Shown here: positions 9,242 to 17,701 of the stretch, one piece after another | Layout: every line of letters begins with the position of its first letter | How positions within the stretch are numbered: position 1 is the first letter of the stretch | Source: Agaribacillus sp965228415 | GTDB lineage: Bacteria > Bacteroidota > Bacteroidia > Cytophagales > Cyclobacteriaceae | DNA: 64,000 nt | Assembly (NCBI GenBank): GCA_965228415.1 | Contig: OZ245814.1 | Location: 1,178,001-1,242,000 of the forward strand | Direction: 5' to 3' | The notes under the pieces: model-generated | The model's input: the letters and a program-made list of their open reading frames with translations, nothing else | Database searches by the model: none | Told to the model about the DNA's origin: nothing | Made by a program: the position numbers and the translations under genes

Positions 9242-9655
9242 TTAATCTTCCAATTTCTTCTTGAAATAGTTGGGATCCAGAAAAACCAGATTTTCATCTA
9301 ATCCATGAACCTTAAACAAGGAATCATGAATTATGATTGCTTCTTTGGGGCGCAACATTCCTTTCAAATAATTTTTATATGCAATTCCAACAATCTGATC
9401 CAATATCTCATGATTAATTTTTAGTTGGCGACCTTTTTCTTTCCTATACGCTTCGTAATGCTCCGGAGTATCAAAATATTGGGGATTATTCTCCTTCCAT
9501 TGTTTCCTTTTTTCTCTCAAGCTTTCAATCGTATTTTTTGTATAAAATTCTTTTAGATATGCCTGATGTCTTTGTTCTTGAATAGTAATAACTTCTGGCT
9601 CGGTCTGGCAACTAATAAGAATAATTACCAGCATAAATAATGTCAATTTTCTCAT
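9242..9655 (-). CDS. Small hypothetical lipoprotein
   Basis: 137 residues. The N-terminus MRKLTLFMLVIILISCQTEP is a textbook type II signal peptide with lipobox LISC (Cys16). The mature part is charged and mostly helical by composition (SLREKRKQWKENNPQYF, HYEAYRKEKGRQLKINHEIL), with no motif I recognise. It stands alone between the PadR gene and the nap operon and is transcribed in the same direction as both. Probably an outer- or inner-membrane-anchored periplasmic protein of unknown role. Confidence 0.7.
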   Translation of the reverse strand: MRKLTLFMLVIILISCQTEPEVITIQEQRHQAYLKEFYTKNTIESLREKRKQWKENNPQYFDTPEHYEAYRKEKGRQLKINHEILDQIVGIAYKNYLKGMLRPKEAIIIHDSLFKVHGLDENLVFLDPNYFKKKLED

Positions 9656-9916
9656 GGTCGAAAAGCTGGATACTTAAATTTGTAACTTAATGATTTTAAG
9701 GAGAATTGCAACCAATGAATAGATTTTTTATCACCGTTAGACCTGGCAATATCCATATGGTATTAATGACTATATGGAAAATAGAGTTTGCCAGTTCCAG
9801 AAAGAGTATGAAAGAAATTAAAAACAGATAGACTATCCATCCCGAAAAAATAGGTTAGCATGATTACAGGCATAGTATCTCTAACGCGCCGCATAAATAC
9901 AATTTTTATGATCCCC

Positions 9917-11161
9917 TCATTGGGATCCTAATTTTTCATACTTTAACCTTCCGGTTTCTATAGGAATAGCGGCTTTTACTAATATTGTAAAAAGGAAAAA
10001 ACCCATCGCCCAAACGCCAAGTGTCACGCCAACTTCTATCCAGGTGGGCATGTATTCCACAATATCTCCCCACGGGCCGGGAATAAAGCCGGGGATAATT
10101 AATCCCATGCCCTTTTCAATCCATATGGCTACGAAGAGTAAGACGCATGCCACATTTAGCCACCGCAGATCTTTTCTTAAAGTATGGACAGTAAGAATGA
10201 CCGTTGCCGTTACATTCATAGCGATAGATGTATAGATCCAGGGCATCAGCGCATTTTTTCCATCCAGGCCAAAGAACAGGTATATGGCACTGCTACTGTG
10301 GTGCGTCGGCGCGTAGAACTCTTTGAAAAGTTCAGATGCCAGCATTATGAGGTTAATTTGAGCGGCGACGGTAACAACCAGGGAAATTTTTCTGATCGTT
10401 TTATTATCAATTTTATAGTCCGAATACTTCTTGATGATCTCAAGTGCCAGTATGATCAGGGCGGGGCCTGCTGCAAATGCCGAGGCTAAAAACCGTGGAC
10501 CCAATAACGCATTATTCCAAAAGGGCTTTGCAGGCAATCCCGCATATAGAAAAGCGGTAACCATGTGTATCCCAATGGCCCAAAAAACCGAAATCATCAC
10601 CCCCGGAAAATAGACCCGCTTATGAGGCAATTTACCCTGGTATTTCTTCATCAGGATGTACAGCGGAATGGTAATGTTGATAAATAAATAACCATTTAAA
10701 ACTATTACATCCCAGGCCAGCATCGAATCCGGCCAGTTGAACAAACCTATCCCTGGAATAAGGTGCCACGCTCGTGCTGGCCCTCCAAGATCGACTGTCA
10801 CAAAAGCAAGACACATAACTAGCGCGGAAACCGCCAGTCCTTCACCAATGAGCACCGCTTTGGAAAAGTCTATATCTTTTAAAACATAGGTAGGCAGCAC
10901 AAGCATCACCGCTGCTGCCGCAACGCCAACCAAAAAAGTAAAATTTGAAATATACAAACCCCAACTCACCCGGTCATTCATACCGGTTACAGACAACCCC
11001 TCATTGAGTTGTTTGGAGTAGCAATACGCTCCCGTCAACATTAAAACGGTTAGTATGCCCATCCATATATGATAGGCCGTGTTGCCTTTGGTGGCCGAGT
11101 CAAGGGCATCGCGTACCAGGCTGAAGAATATTTTAAGTTGTCTCATCAGTTCTTGAATCAT
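9917..11161 (-). CDS. nrfD: NrfD/PsrC-type quinol dehydrogenase membrane subunit of the nitrate reductase operon
   Basis: 414 residues with about ten hydrophobic helices, for example IWMGILTVLMLTGAYCY, FTFLVGVAAAAVMLVLPTYV, AFAAGPALIILALEII and WIEVGVTLGVWAMGFFLFTI. NrfD/PsrC proteins oxidise menaquinol in the membrane and pass electrons to a partner Fe-S subunit, here the product of 11169-12179 (gap 7 bp). It is the last gene of the nap operon. Because no NapC or NapGH is encoded, this protein with its Fe-S partner is the likely quinol-oxidising module feeding the periplasmic cytochromes and NapA. The length is typical for NrfD homologues of the molybdopterin oxidoreductase type. The symbol is by family and not by proven function. 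Confidence 0.85.
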   Translation of the reverse strand: MIQELMRQLKIFFSLVRDALDSATKGNTAYHIWMGILTVLMLTGAYCYSKQLNEGLSVTGMNDRVSWGLYISNFTFLVGVAAAAVMLVLPTYVLKDIDFSKAVLIGEGLAVSALVMCLAFVTVDLGGPARAWHLIPGIGLFNWPDSMLAWDVIVLNGYLFINITIPLYILMKKYQGKLPHKRVYFPGVMISVFWAIGIHMVTAFLYAGLPAKPFWNNALLGPRFLASAFAAGPALIILALEIIKKYSDYKIDNKTIRKISLVVTVAAQINLIMLASELFKEFYAPTHHSSSAIYLFFGLDGKNALMPWIYTSIAMNVTATVILTVHTLRKDLRWLNVACVLLFVAIWIEKGMGLIIPGFIPGPWGDIVEYMPTWIEVGVTLGVWAMGFFLFTILVKAAIPIETGRLKYEKLGSQ

Positions 11162-11168
11162 ATGGTTA

Positions 11169-12179
11169 TCAATCCATAAAGTACCAGAATTTAGGTTCTG
11201 TGCCGAGGTCTTCCTTTAAACGGAATACTTTTTTATTATCCAAAACCCAGCGGATCTCGCTGTCGGGATCAAGCAAATTGCCAAATATTCTGGCGCCGGT
11301 AGGACAGGCTTCGACGCAGGCGGGATTTTTCCCTTCCCTGCTACGCTGGATACAGAAAGTACATTTTTCTGTGACACCCTTCTTTCTTAACCTGTTTCCC
11401 AGGTAGTGCTGTTTTTTATTCACCTCTTCTTCGGGTACCTCTGGTGTTGACCAGTTAAACCTCCTGCCATCATAGGGACAGGCAGCCATACAATAACGGC
11501 AACCAATACACCAATCATAATCTATCACTACAATACCGTCTTTTTCCTTCCAAGTGGCCCCTACCGGACATACATCAACACATGGGGGATTTTCACAATG
11601 ATAACATTGGGTCCCGAGATAAAAATGCCCGGCAGCAGGCACTTCATGATAAAAATCATCGTCCGACTCTTCAAAATTGAAGTGCCCGTTTTTCATTTCA
11701 TGAATTCTGATATATTGCATCTGAGAATCCCGATCCTGGTTATTTTCTTTCACACAGGCATTTACACAGTCCATATAACCCTGGCATTTAGAGATATTAA
11801 AAGCATAACCGTAAAGGACATCTTTGACAGGGCCCTGGGTTGACATATCAATCCGTTTTCCGTGATTAAGCTCGTATAACCGCTGCAATCTATTGACAGT
11901 CTCCTTTTTTTCATCATCTGTCATCAACCGGTAATTCCCTTTAAAAAACTCCTCCCATTTCAGTTGGGCGTTTTCTTTTTTATTATCGGTGGCCGTGACA
12001 CTACACGCTGAATTGACCAATCCGGCACCCGCTAACAGGCCTCCGGTCAATTTCTGAAGCATTTGCCGCCGGCCGGTTTTTTTATTCATAGACTGGTCAA
12101 AGCCATCCTGCTTGCCACAAGCACAATTGCCTGAGCTACAGCCGGTCTGGTTGGTGGTTTTATTTTCTTTTTGGCTCAT
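11169..12179 (-). CDS. nrfC: NrfC/PsrB-like four-cluster ferredoxin subunit with Tat-like leader
   Basis: 336 residues. Cysteine groups for four [4Fe-4S] clusters are visible: CQGYMDCVNACVKEN, CYHCENPPCVDVCP, CIGCRYCMAACP and CTFCIQRSREGKNPACVEACP. The N-terminus holds GRRQMLQKLTGGLLAGAGLV, a twin-arginine-like leader preceded by a Cys-rich tail (CSSGNCACG) that is unusual for the family. The product would be a periplasmic electron-transfer subunit docking on the NrfD-like membrane protein encoded 7 bp downstream. It passes electrons to the two tetrahaem cytochromes encoded just upstream and on to NapA. The Tat signal is inferred from the paired arginines and hydrophobic stretch. Confidence 0.88.
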   Translation of the reverse strand: MSQKENKTTNQTGCSSGNCACGKQDGFDQSMNKKTGRRQMLQKLTGGLLAGAGLVNSACSVTATDNKKENAQLKWEEFFKGNYRLMTDDEKKETVNRLQRLYELNHGKRIDMSTQGPVKDVLYGYAFNISKCQGYMDCVNACVKENNQDRDSQMQYIRIHEMKNGHFNFEESDDDFYHEVPAAGHFYLGTQCYHCENPPCVDVCPVGATWKEKDGIVVIDYDWCIGCRYCMAACPYDGRRFNWSTPEVPEEEVNKKQHYLGNRLRKKGVTEKCTFCIQRSREGKNPACVEACPTGARIFGNLLDPDSEIRWVLDNKKVFRLKEDLGTEPKFWYFMD

Positions 12180-12182
12180 AAC

Positions 12183-12836
12183 TTAATCCCCTTTTTGTTG
12201 TTGTAACTTAACTGTATTCAGTCTGGCCGGCCACCTTGAATCGAATGATGGTTTGTGCGGGTCATGACAGTTTACACAGGTACGTATCACCTTTGGCGGA
12301 GCCCATCCACCTAAACGCTTGCCATGAGCCCCTCCTACCCAATCCTTATATTGCTTTGTGTGGCATTGTCCGCACAATTGATAACTATGATTAACCGATA
12401 ACGGCTTTCCGGTCAGGAAAGTCAAATGATCGGGATTTTTTTCGCTATGGCAAGTGGCACAGTTCATCACATCTTTGCCGGCATGCGAAATTTTGACATT
12501 CCAGTGGGCTTTTCGGTCTTCCGGTTTTCTTTTTTTCTGTAATTCCGACAAGGGTTCGGAATGACAATTAGTGCAGGGAAAAGATTTAATAATACTATGT
12601 CTTTCGGGAACGTAAAACAATTCACTTCCCGAAACTTCTGCTACCACTTTCCTTACCTCTTTTAAGTCCTCTTCGATACTAACTTCATAAGTGATTGAAT
12701 CCCGATGTGCCTGTCCTATATTTTCCAGGATATTGTGCGACTTCTCTTCCTGGTGCGGTTTATCGGTACAGGCATAATAACTGATGATGGCCGCAAAGAA
12801 AAGCGAAATCCTGTTGATAGTGGAAAGTTTTATCAT
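12183..12836 (-). CDS. Tetrahaem cytochrome c lipoprotein of the nitrate reductase operon
   Basis: 217 residues. A lipoprotein-type signal ends in ISYYAC (Cys23). Four CxxCH haem sites are seen: CTNCH (~89), CATCH (~127), CGQCH (~156) and CVNCH (~188), with spare histidines (HSIIKSF, ISHAGKD, SVNHSYQ, GGAHGKR) that could be distal ligands. It resembles the tetrahaem cytochrome c3/NapC-like group but lacks the N-terminal uncleaved helix of NapC. It lies 3 bp after the NapB-like gene and 3 bp before the Fe-S gene, so it is certainly co-transcribed. Probable role: electron relay between the NrfC-like subunit and NapB/NapA, anchored to a membrane by lipid. Confidence 0.85.
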   Translation of the reverse strand: MIKLSTINRISLFFAAIISYYACTDKPHQEEKSHNILENIGQAHRDSITYEVSIEEDLKEVRKVVAEVSGSELFYVPERHSIIKSFPCTNCHSEPLSELQKKRKPEDRKAHWNVKISHAGKDVMNCATCHSEKNPDHLTFLTGKPLSVNHSYQLCGQCHTKQYKDWVGGAHGKRLGGWAPPKVIRTCVNCHDPHKPSFDSRWPARLNTVKLQQQKGD

Positions 12837-12839
12837 CCG

Positions 12840-13550
12840 TTAATTATTTAAGTTTTCTAAAACCGAGCCCCTATCCCATTGCATGGAATCCCATTGTATT
12901 TTACCGGCAGCCGGGACATGGCATTGGCGACAGTTTATTCTCGAAGGATGCGATACTCTAATTTCCTTTGGCGCTGCAGGCCCAGCGTGGCAGGCCAGGC
13001 AATTTTCCCTCATTTGCAAAGTATGAGGAATGGTTGGCGGACTTCCGGTCAGGGCGGCATTATGAATATCAGGATGGCGGTATTTTTCCCAATCCGAAGA
13101 CTTGAACCTGGAAGTAGTTTTGGCGCTGACATGGCATTGCTTGCAATTAAGCATTTCAGGATGAGGTGTTATTGGCGCGTAAGCATTAAACTTAGGAACA
13201 AACCCTCCATTTTCATGACATTGCAGGCAGGTATTCCCGCCAATTCCTTTTTCGGAAACCAGTGGATGAGGTATCATGGGTGGCGCTCCAGGGAAAGCGC
13301 GATTTTCGTAGTAAACCTCCAGGTTTCTCTGATTTTCTACGGCCTCAGGCATCAGCGTATAATCCAGGGCATCGGCAGATCTGCGAAAAACCCCGGTCTC
13401 AGATGGGATCGAGGGGATATCGACTGTAGTCCCAGCCGCTAACCTTGCCTCCTCCTGGCTACTGAGATAGCTTACATCGGCAATAATAATTACCGATATT
13501 GTCAAGGCAATAAAAATGAAAATGGTGAATTTTCTTTGTTTAATTACCAT
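12840..13550 (-). CDS. napB: NapB-like nitrate reductase cytochrome subunit with duplicated dihaem domain
   Basis: 236 residues with an N-terminal hydrophobic segment (FTIFIFIALTISVIIIADVSYL) that may be an anchor or signal. Classical NapB carries two haems. This protein has four CxxCH sites (CLQCH ~108, CKQCH ~136, CLACH ~184, CRQCH ~207) arranged as two similar halves. Each half reads IPH then CLxCH, then a distal His before CxQCHV: PPMIPHPLV...TPHPEMLNCKQCHV and PPTIPHTLQ...VSHPSRINCRQCHV. That is an internal duplication of the NapB dihaem motif. It would transfer electrons to NapA in the periplasm. It lies 6 bp downstream of napA. Assignment as NapB rests on these motifs and on operon position. 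Confidence 0.8.
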   Translation of the reverse strand: MVIKQRKFTIFIFIALTISVIIIADVSYLSSQEEARLAAGTTVDIPSIPSETGVFRRSADALDYTLMPEAVENQRNLEVYYENRAFPGAPPMIPHPLVSEKGIGGNTCLQCHENGGFVPKFNAYAPITPHPEMLNCKQCHVSAKTTSRFKSSDWEKYRHPDIHNAALTGSPPTIPHTLQMRENCLACHAGPAAPKEIRVSHPSRINCRQCHVPAAGKIQWDSMQWDRGSVLENLNN

Positions 13551-13556
13551 AAAATT

Positions 13557-15893
13557 CTAGTTTATCACATTTACCTTTTCAAGCTTTACCGCACATTTTT
13601 TATAATCCGGTTGTTTGGAAATGGGACAGAAAGCATCCAGGGTCAAATCATTGATGAGCAGTGATTCATCAAAAAACGGAACGAAGACCTGTCCCTTTGT
13701 TGGTTGTCCTCTTTCATGGACAGAGGCAGGCAACTCTATCTTGCCTCGTCTGGATATAAGTCGCACCTGATCCCCATTTTTAATACCCATAGCTTTTGCA
13801 TCCTGTGGGTTTATTTCAACATAGCTGCGAGGCATCGCCTGATGTAACACGGTAATTCTTCGGGTCATTGACCCGGTATGCCAGTGCTCCAAAACCCGCC
13901 CTGTATTCAGCCAGAATGGGAATTCCGTATCCGGAATTTCCGGTGGTGCCTCATAAGGGCGCGCCCATATCCACGCTTTCCGGTCCGGTTTACCGTAAAA
14001 ATCAAAGGAGTCACCTTCACAGGCCGGATCGTGTTTTGCATGAAAACGCCATTTTGTTTCCTTTCCTTCCACAAAAGGCCACTGCAAGCCGGGCGCCTGT
14101 TTTAAAGCTTCATATGGTGCCATGCCATGTTTTTTCCCTTCGTGAAAGCGGGTATATTCCTTCCAGATTTCTTCGATATGATTCTCCTTGCTCCAGGGAA
14201 ATAATTCATTGAATCCCATTCTTCGGGCCACTTCAATTATTTGCCAGGTATCACTCATGGCTTCCCCCGGGGCGTCCAGCATTTGCTCAAAATGTTGCGT
14301 TCTTCTTTCTGAATTTCCAAACATCCCCTCGCGTTCGACCCACATGGCGGAAGGCAATATTACGTCAGCTATATCAGTAGTAGGTGTCGGATAGATATCC
14401 GAAACCACAATAAACCTATCATCTTTTTGTACTGCATCTCTGTATCGGTTAAGTTTAGGCATCGTTACCATCGGGTTGGTAACCTGTATCCACATGAATC
14501 TTATATCTCCCCGGTCAAGCGCCCTAAACATTTCTACTGTATGGTAAGAAGGTTTGGAAGGAATTCTTTCAACGGGGACCTTCCAAATTTCGGCTGCCAT
14601 CTTTCTGTCCTTTTCGTTGGCAACCACCCCATGTGGTAATTTGTGCGTCAAAGTTCCAACCTCTCTTACCGTTCCGCAGGCGCTGGGTTGCCCGGTCAAA
14701 GAAAACGGGCTATTGCCTGGGGTTGATATTTTTCCGACCATAAGGTGTATGTTATAGATCAGGTTATTGATCCAGGTTCCACGGGTATGCTGGTTGGCAC
14801 CCATACACCAAAAGGAAGTGACTTTTTTATTAGGATCTCCGAAAAGGGATGCGAGGTACTTTATATCCCTGGCCGAAACACCTGATACCGCCTCTACCTT
14901 ATCCGGCCTGTAATCCTGCAAAAAAGCTTTAAAATCTTCGAAGGTGATATTGGTGGCCTTGTCTGAGAATTTAAATTTATCTTCCAGCCCATAGCCAATG
15001 TTGGTTTTACCCTGTTTGAAGCTGCAATGCTTTTCAATGAAACCCCTATCGATCCAGTTGTTTTCTACCAACTCATAACAAATGGCATTTGCAACGGCCA
15101 AATCTCCCTGAGGTCTGAACAATATGGATCGGTCCGCCGCCACGCTGGTTCGGGTGGTTCGGGTAGCGAGGTCTATAATTTTTACATCGGGCCGTTTTAA
15201 CCTTTGATCCAGTAATCTCGAAAAGAGTACGGGATGCATTTCAGCCATATTGTTGCCCCAAAGGACAAATACGTCGGCATGGTCAATGTCTTCATAACAC
15301 CCCATTGGCTCATCGAGCCCAAATGAGGAGATAAAACCGGTAACAGCGCTGGCCATACAAAGCCTTGCGTTGGCCTCGAGGTTATTGGTGCCGATGGCTC
15401 CCTTCATAAATTTGGAGGCCGCATATCCATCCGGTATAGTCCACTGACCGGACCCGTACATAGAGACGGCATCTTTGCCATGGGTATCAATTACTTCCTT
15501 CATTTTGCTGGCAACCAGGTCCAATGCTTTTTCCATGCTGGTTTCTACCAGCTTACCATTTTCCCGTATCAGTGGCCTGGTCAGGCGATCTTTACCATAC
15601 ATAGCCATCACCGAGTGATAACCTTTGACACAACACAACCCTTTATTTACAGTGCTTTTTGGGTCTCCTTTGACGGCTACGGCTTTTCCATCAGACACGC
15701 CGATCAGCAACCCACATCCCACCCCACAAAACCTGCACGGTGCCTTTTTCCAGTTGATCAACCCCTTTGGTAAACCCTTCAATTGTTCTTCGGCAAAAAC
15801 AATTCCGGGAAACATACTGGCAGCCGCTGACATGGCCGAAGCTGCGGCGAGTTGTTTCAGAAACTTCCTTCGATTAGTTGCCGTTTTTCTCAT
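13557..15893 (-). CDS. napA: Periplasmic nitrate reductase, molybdopterin catalytic subunit
   Basis: 778 residues. The twin-arginine leader is NRRKFLKQLAAASAMSAAAS (residues 7-26), so the folded, cofactor-loaded enzyme is exported by Tat. The [4Fe-4S] site is CRFCGVGC plus GLCCVKGYH (Cys53, 56, 60 and 88). The molybdenum ligand is the Cys of ARLCMAS (Cys179), as in NapA. Other family landmarks are YGSGQWTIPDGY, DVFVLWGNNMAEMHPVL, SFWCMGANQHTRGTW, WVEREGMFGNSERRTQ and the C-terminal MGD-binding region LNTGRVLEHWHTGSMTRR. It reduces nitrate to nitrite in the periplasm using electrons from the cytochromes encoded downstream. It sits between napD and the NapB-like gene in a minus-strand operon. 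Confidence 0.95.
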   Translation of the reverse strand: MRKTATNRRKFLKQLAAASAMSAAASMFPGIVFAEEQLKGLPKGLINWKKAPCRFCGVGCGLLIGVSDGKAVAVKGDPKSTVNKGLCCVKGYHSVMAMYGKDRLTRPLIRENGKLVETSMEKALDLVASKMKEVIDTHGKDAVSMYGSGQWTIPDGYAASKFMKGAIGTNNLEANARLCMASAVTGFISSFGLDEPMGCYEDIDHADVFVLWGNNMAEMHPVLFSRLLDQRLKRPDVKIIDLATRTTRTSVAADRSILFRPQGDLAVANAICYELVENNWIDRGFIEKHCSFKQGKTNIGYGLEDKFKFSDKATNITFEDFKAFLQDYRPDKVEAVSGVSARDIKYLASLFGDPNKKVTSFWCMGANQHTRGTWINNLIYNIHLMVGKISTPGNSPFSLTGQPSACGTVREVGTLTHKLPHGVVANEKDRKMAAEIWKVPVERIPSKPSYHTVEMFRALDRGDIRFMWIQVTNPMVTMPKLNRYRDAVQKDDRFIVVSDIYPTPTTDIADVILPSAMWVEREGMFGNSERRTQHFEQMLDAPGEAMSDTWQIIEVARRMGFNELFPWSKENHIEEIWKEYTRFHEGKKHGMAPYEALKQAPGLQWPFVEGKETKWRFHAKHDPACEGDSFDFYGKPDRKAWIWARPYEAPPEIPDTEFPFWLNTGRVLEHWHTGSMTRRITVLHQAMPRSYVEINPQDAKAMGIKNGDQVRLISRRGKIELPASVHERGQPTKGQVFVPFFDESLLINDLTLDAFCPISKQPDYKKCAVKLEKVNVIN

Positions 15894-15906
15894 ACTGTTT
15901 ATAGTT

Positions 15907-16146
15907 TTAAGATGGGTCAGATTCTTTGAAGCCGGAAACCAATGTCAGATGGTCCATGCTTTCAATGCTGTAGATCCGATTTAATATATCTTCTTCCTCC
16001 TTTTGGTCAGAGGAATCTGTTACCAAAACAAAAATGTCCTTGTTCTGGGCCGGAATAACCTCACAGGATGGCAATGACTTAAGTGCCGCCTCCAGCGCTT
16101 TTTGTTGCCCTTCGTGAGGAAACACCAAATAGCTTTTTATTGGCAT
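15907..16146 (-). CDS. napD: NapD-like chaperone for NapA
   Basis: 79 residues. NapD is a small ferredoxin-like cytoplasmic protein that binds the NapA Tat leader and helps cofactor insertion before export. The pattern PIKSYLVFPHEGQQKALEAALKSLPSCEVIPA and the later SMDHLTLVSGF fit the beta-alpha-beta NapD fold and size, though similarity is modest. Its position immediately upstream of napA (13 bp gap) is the strongest support. The protein is slightly shorter than typical NapD. Confidence 0.75.
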   Translation of the reverse strand: MPIKSYLVFPHEGQQKALEAALKSLPSCEVIPAQNKDIFVLVTDSSDQKEEEDILNRIYSIESMDHLTLVSGFKESDPS

Positions 16147-16169
16147 AGTTGTAATTTTTAGTTTGTATA

Positions 16170-17453
16170 CTAATGTTTTCCATCATCTTTTGCGATCGTA
16201 AAAAACGTCGGTTTGATGGTAATCATGGTCCAGGCCCAATTGCTGGTGGCATCCCTATCCCCACCTCTCAATACTTCCATTGTTTCGGAGCCAAACATCT
16301 GCGAATACCCCAACTTAAAATTGATCAACTTGCTGAAATTGTAATCGAACACCACATCGACTTCTGTGCCCAGGTATTTATCCATTCCCACATTTTCCTG
16401 TGTGTCCATAACCCCTTCTTCACTAAAAAACAGGTGGAGATCAAAAGTGGCATTCACCTTGGCAATTTTGGATTTCACCTGAAACAAATAGTCCTGCAAC
16501 CCAACGCTATTCGCATGATTGCCCACATAGAAGTAATCCATCAGCCCGTTGAACTTATGGTTTGTGCCATAAAAGGGATTAAATGCATTGTTTTCACCAT
16601 TTGGGTTTACTTCGTCATTGCCGGAGATTAACTCTGCCCCTACCAACGCCGAGGTTTTATCCGTGATCATGTACCTGACATCAAAGCTGGCTAAGGTGGC
16701 ATTGATTTTAGTCTCATTCGTCGGTTCCTTGCCAGTTTGGAAGTAAAAAGCCAAATGGCTGTCAAACCTACTGTCTTTAAAGCCAAGGCGACTTCCAATT
16801 GTTTGGCTGAAATAGGTTTTATAATCATCGGGATCACCGCCCTGCAACCCATTATTTAAGAATAAAACACTACCTGTGATTTTTTCAAAGTTTTTATGGG
16901 CCCACAGGTATTGGAAAGTTTTGTAACTATTGGGGACGGAATAAAATGAGGTAGTCGATTGGGGGCCATTTTGGTTAAAGGCGAGTCCAAGATCCACTTT
17001 CAGGCCGTTGTCTTCATACTTGACAATAGCGCCATCATGACTTCTTGCCTGTTGCAGCCAACCTACATTGCCAAATATGCGATGGTCATCCAGGATTATT
17101 TCCTGCCTTCCCATCTTTAATGAAAAGCGATCTGATAACATCACTTGTCCCCAGGCTTCATGTAACGTCGTCAGCTCACCGTCGTCTGTCACCAGCTGAG
17201 ACTGGCTACCCCATGTCCGCACGTCCTGAAGTGTTATCTTAACCGTGAATTTTTCGCTTTTGTAGTCAAGATTAAGACGGCTACGCTGATCAATAAAAAA
17301 GGCAGTGCGTTGATCTTCTTCCGCCAGCGCACGGAACCCATGCCGGTATTCCGCTCTGGGTCTGATTTCTCCTGAAAGTGTAAATTGGGCATAGCTACCA
17401 AAGGTCATGGAACAAAAAACAAGTAGCAAAATTGGCAATCTATAGTTTCTCAT
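16170..17453 (-). CDS. Alginate-export-type outer membrane porin at head of nap operon
   Basis: About 427 residues from the ATG at 17453 (MRNYRL); another in-frame ATG is at 17462. A signal peptide (LPILLLVFCSMTFGSYAQ) is followed by beta-barrel-like alternation and the family start FTLSGEIRPRAEYRHGF. Further landmarks are QRSRLNLDYKSEKFTVKITLQDVRTWG and LKMGRQEIILDDHRIFGNVGW. This fits the alginate export/OprD-like barrel group of Bacteroidota. Being the first gene of the nap operon, 23 bp before napD, it could admit nitrate or another anion to the periplasm; that role is inferred from position only. The protein ends in a beta-strand region near ATSNWAWTMITIKPTFF. Confidence 0.8.
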   Translation of the reverse strand: MRNYRLPILLLVFCSMTFGSYAQFTLSGEIRPRAEYRHGFRALAEEDQRTAFFIDQRSRLNLDYKSEKFTVKITLQDVRTWGSQSQLVTDDGELTTLHEAWGQVMLSDRFSLKMGRQEIILDDHRIFGNVGWLQQARSHDGAIVKYEDNGLKVDLGLAFNQNGPQSTTSFYSVPNSYKTFQYLWAHKNFEKITGSVLFLNNGLQGGDPDDYKTYFSQTIGSRLGFKDSRFDSHLAFYFQTGKEPTNETKINATLASFDVRYMITDKTSALVGAELISGNDEVNPNGENNAFNPFYGTNHKFNGLMDYFYVGNHANSVGLQDYLFQVKSKIAKVNATFDLHLFFSEEGVMDTQENVGMDKYLGTEVDVVFDYNFSKLINFKLGYSQMFGSETMEVLRGGDRDATSNWAWTMITIKPTFFTIAKDDGKH

Positions 17454-17502
17454 CGCTGTCATTTAGTTTCTCTCAATACTAGAATTACTGGCTGGCATTT
17501 GA

Positions 17503-17518
17503 GGTGACTTGAATCACC
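17503..17518 (-). promoter_or_regulatory. Crp/Fnr-like dyad upstream of the nap operon
   Basis: GGTGACTTGAATCACC has matching 5-bp arms (GGTGA/TCACC). Its inner 14 bp GTGACTTGAATCAC has the half-site spacing of FNR-type boxes. It lies about 50-65 bp upstream of the first nap-operon start. On the minus strand TAGTATTG (complement of 17474-17481) is a near match to the -7 element TAnnTTTG, which would put the dyad centre near -40. Confidence 0.5.
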
Positions 17519-17701
17519 CCGAAAAATGATAAAAATCAGTATTTATGAATAGGCATTACAAAGCCAGATATTTTAGACAGAAGCTATTCCGGCAGTCTGA
17601 TTTGTTTATTTGAAATCCGCCGAATTTTTAGCAGGAAGGTAGATCGCGAACTTATTTCTTCAAAAATGGATTATGATACATATATCCTGCTTTCAGATGA
17701 T

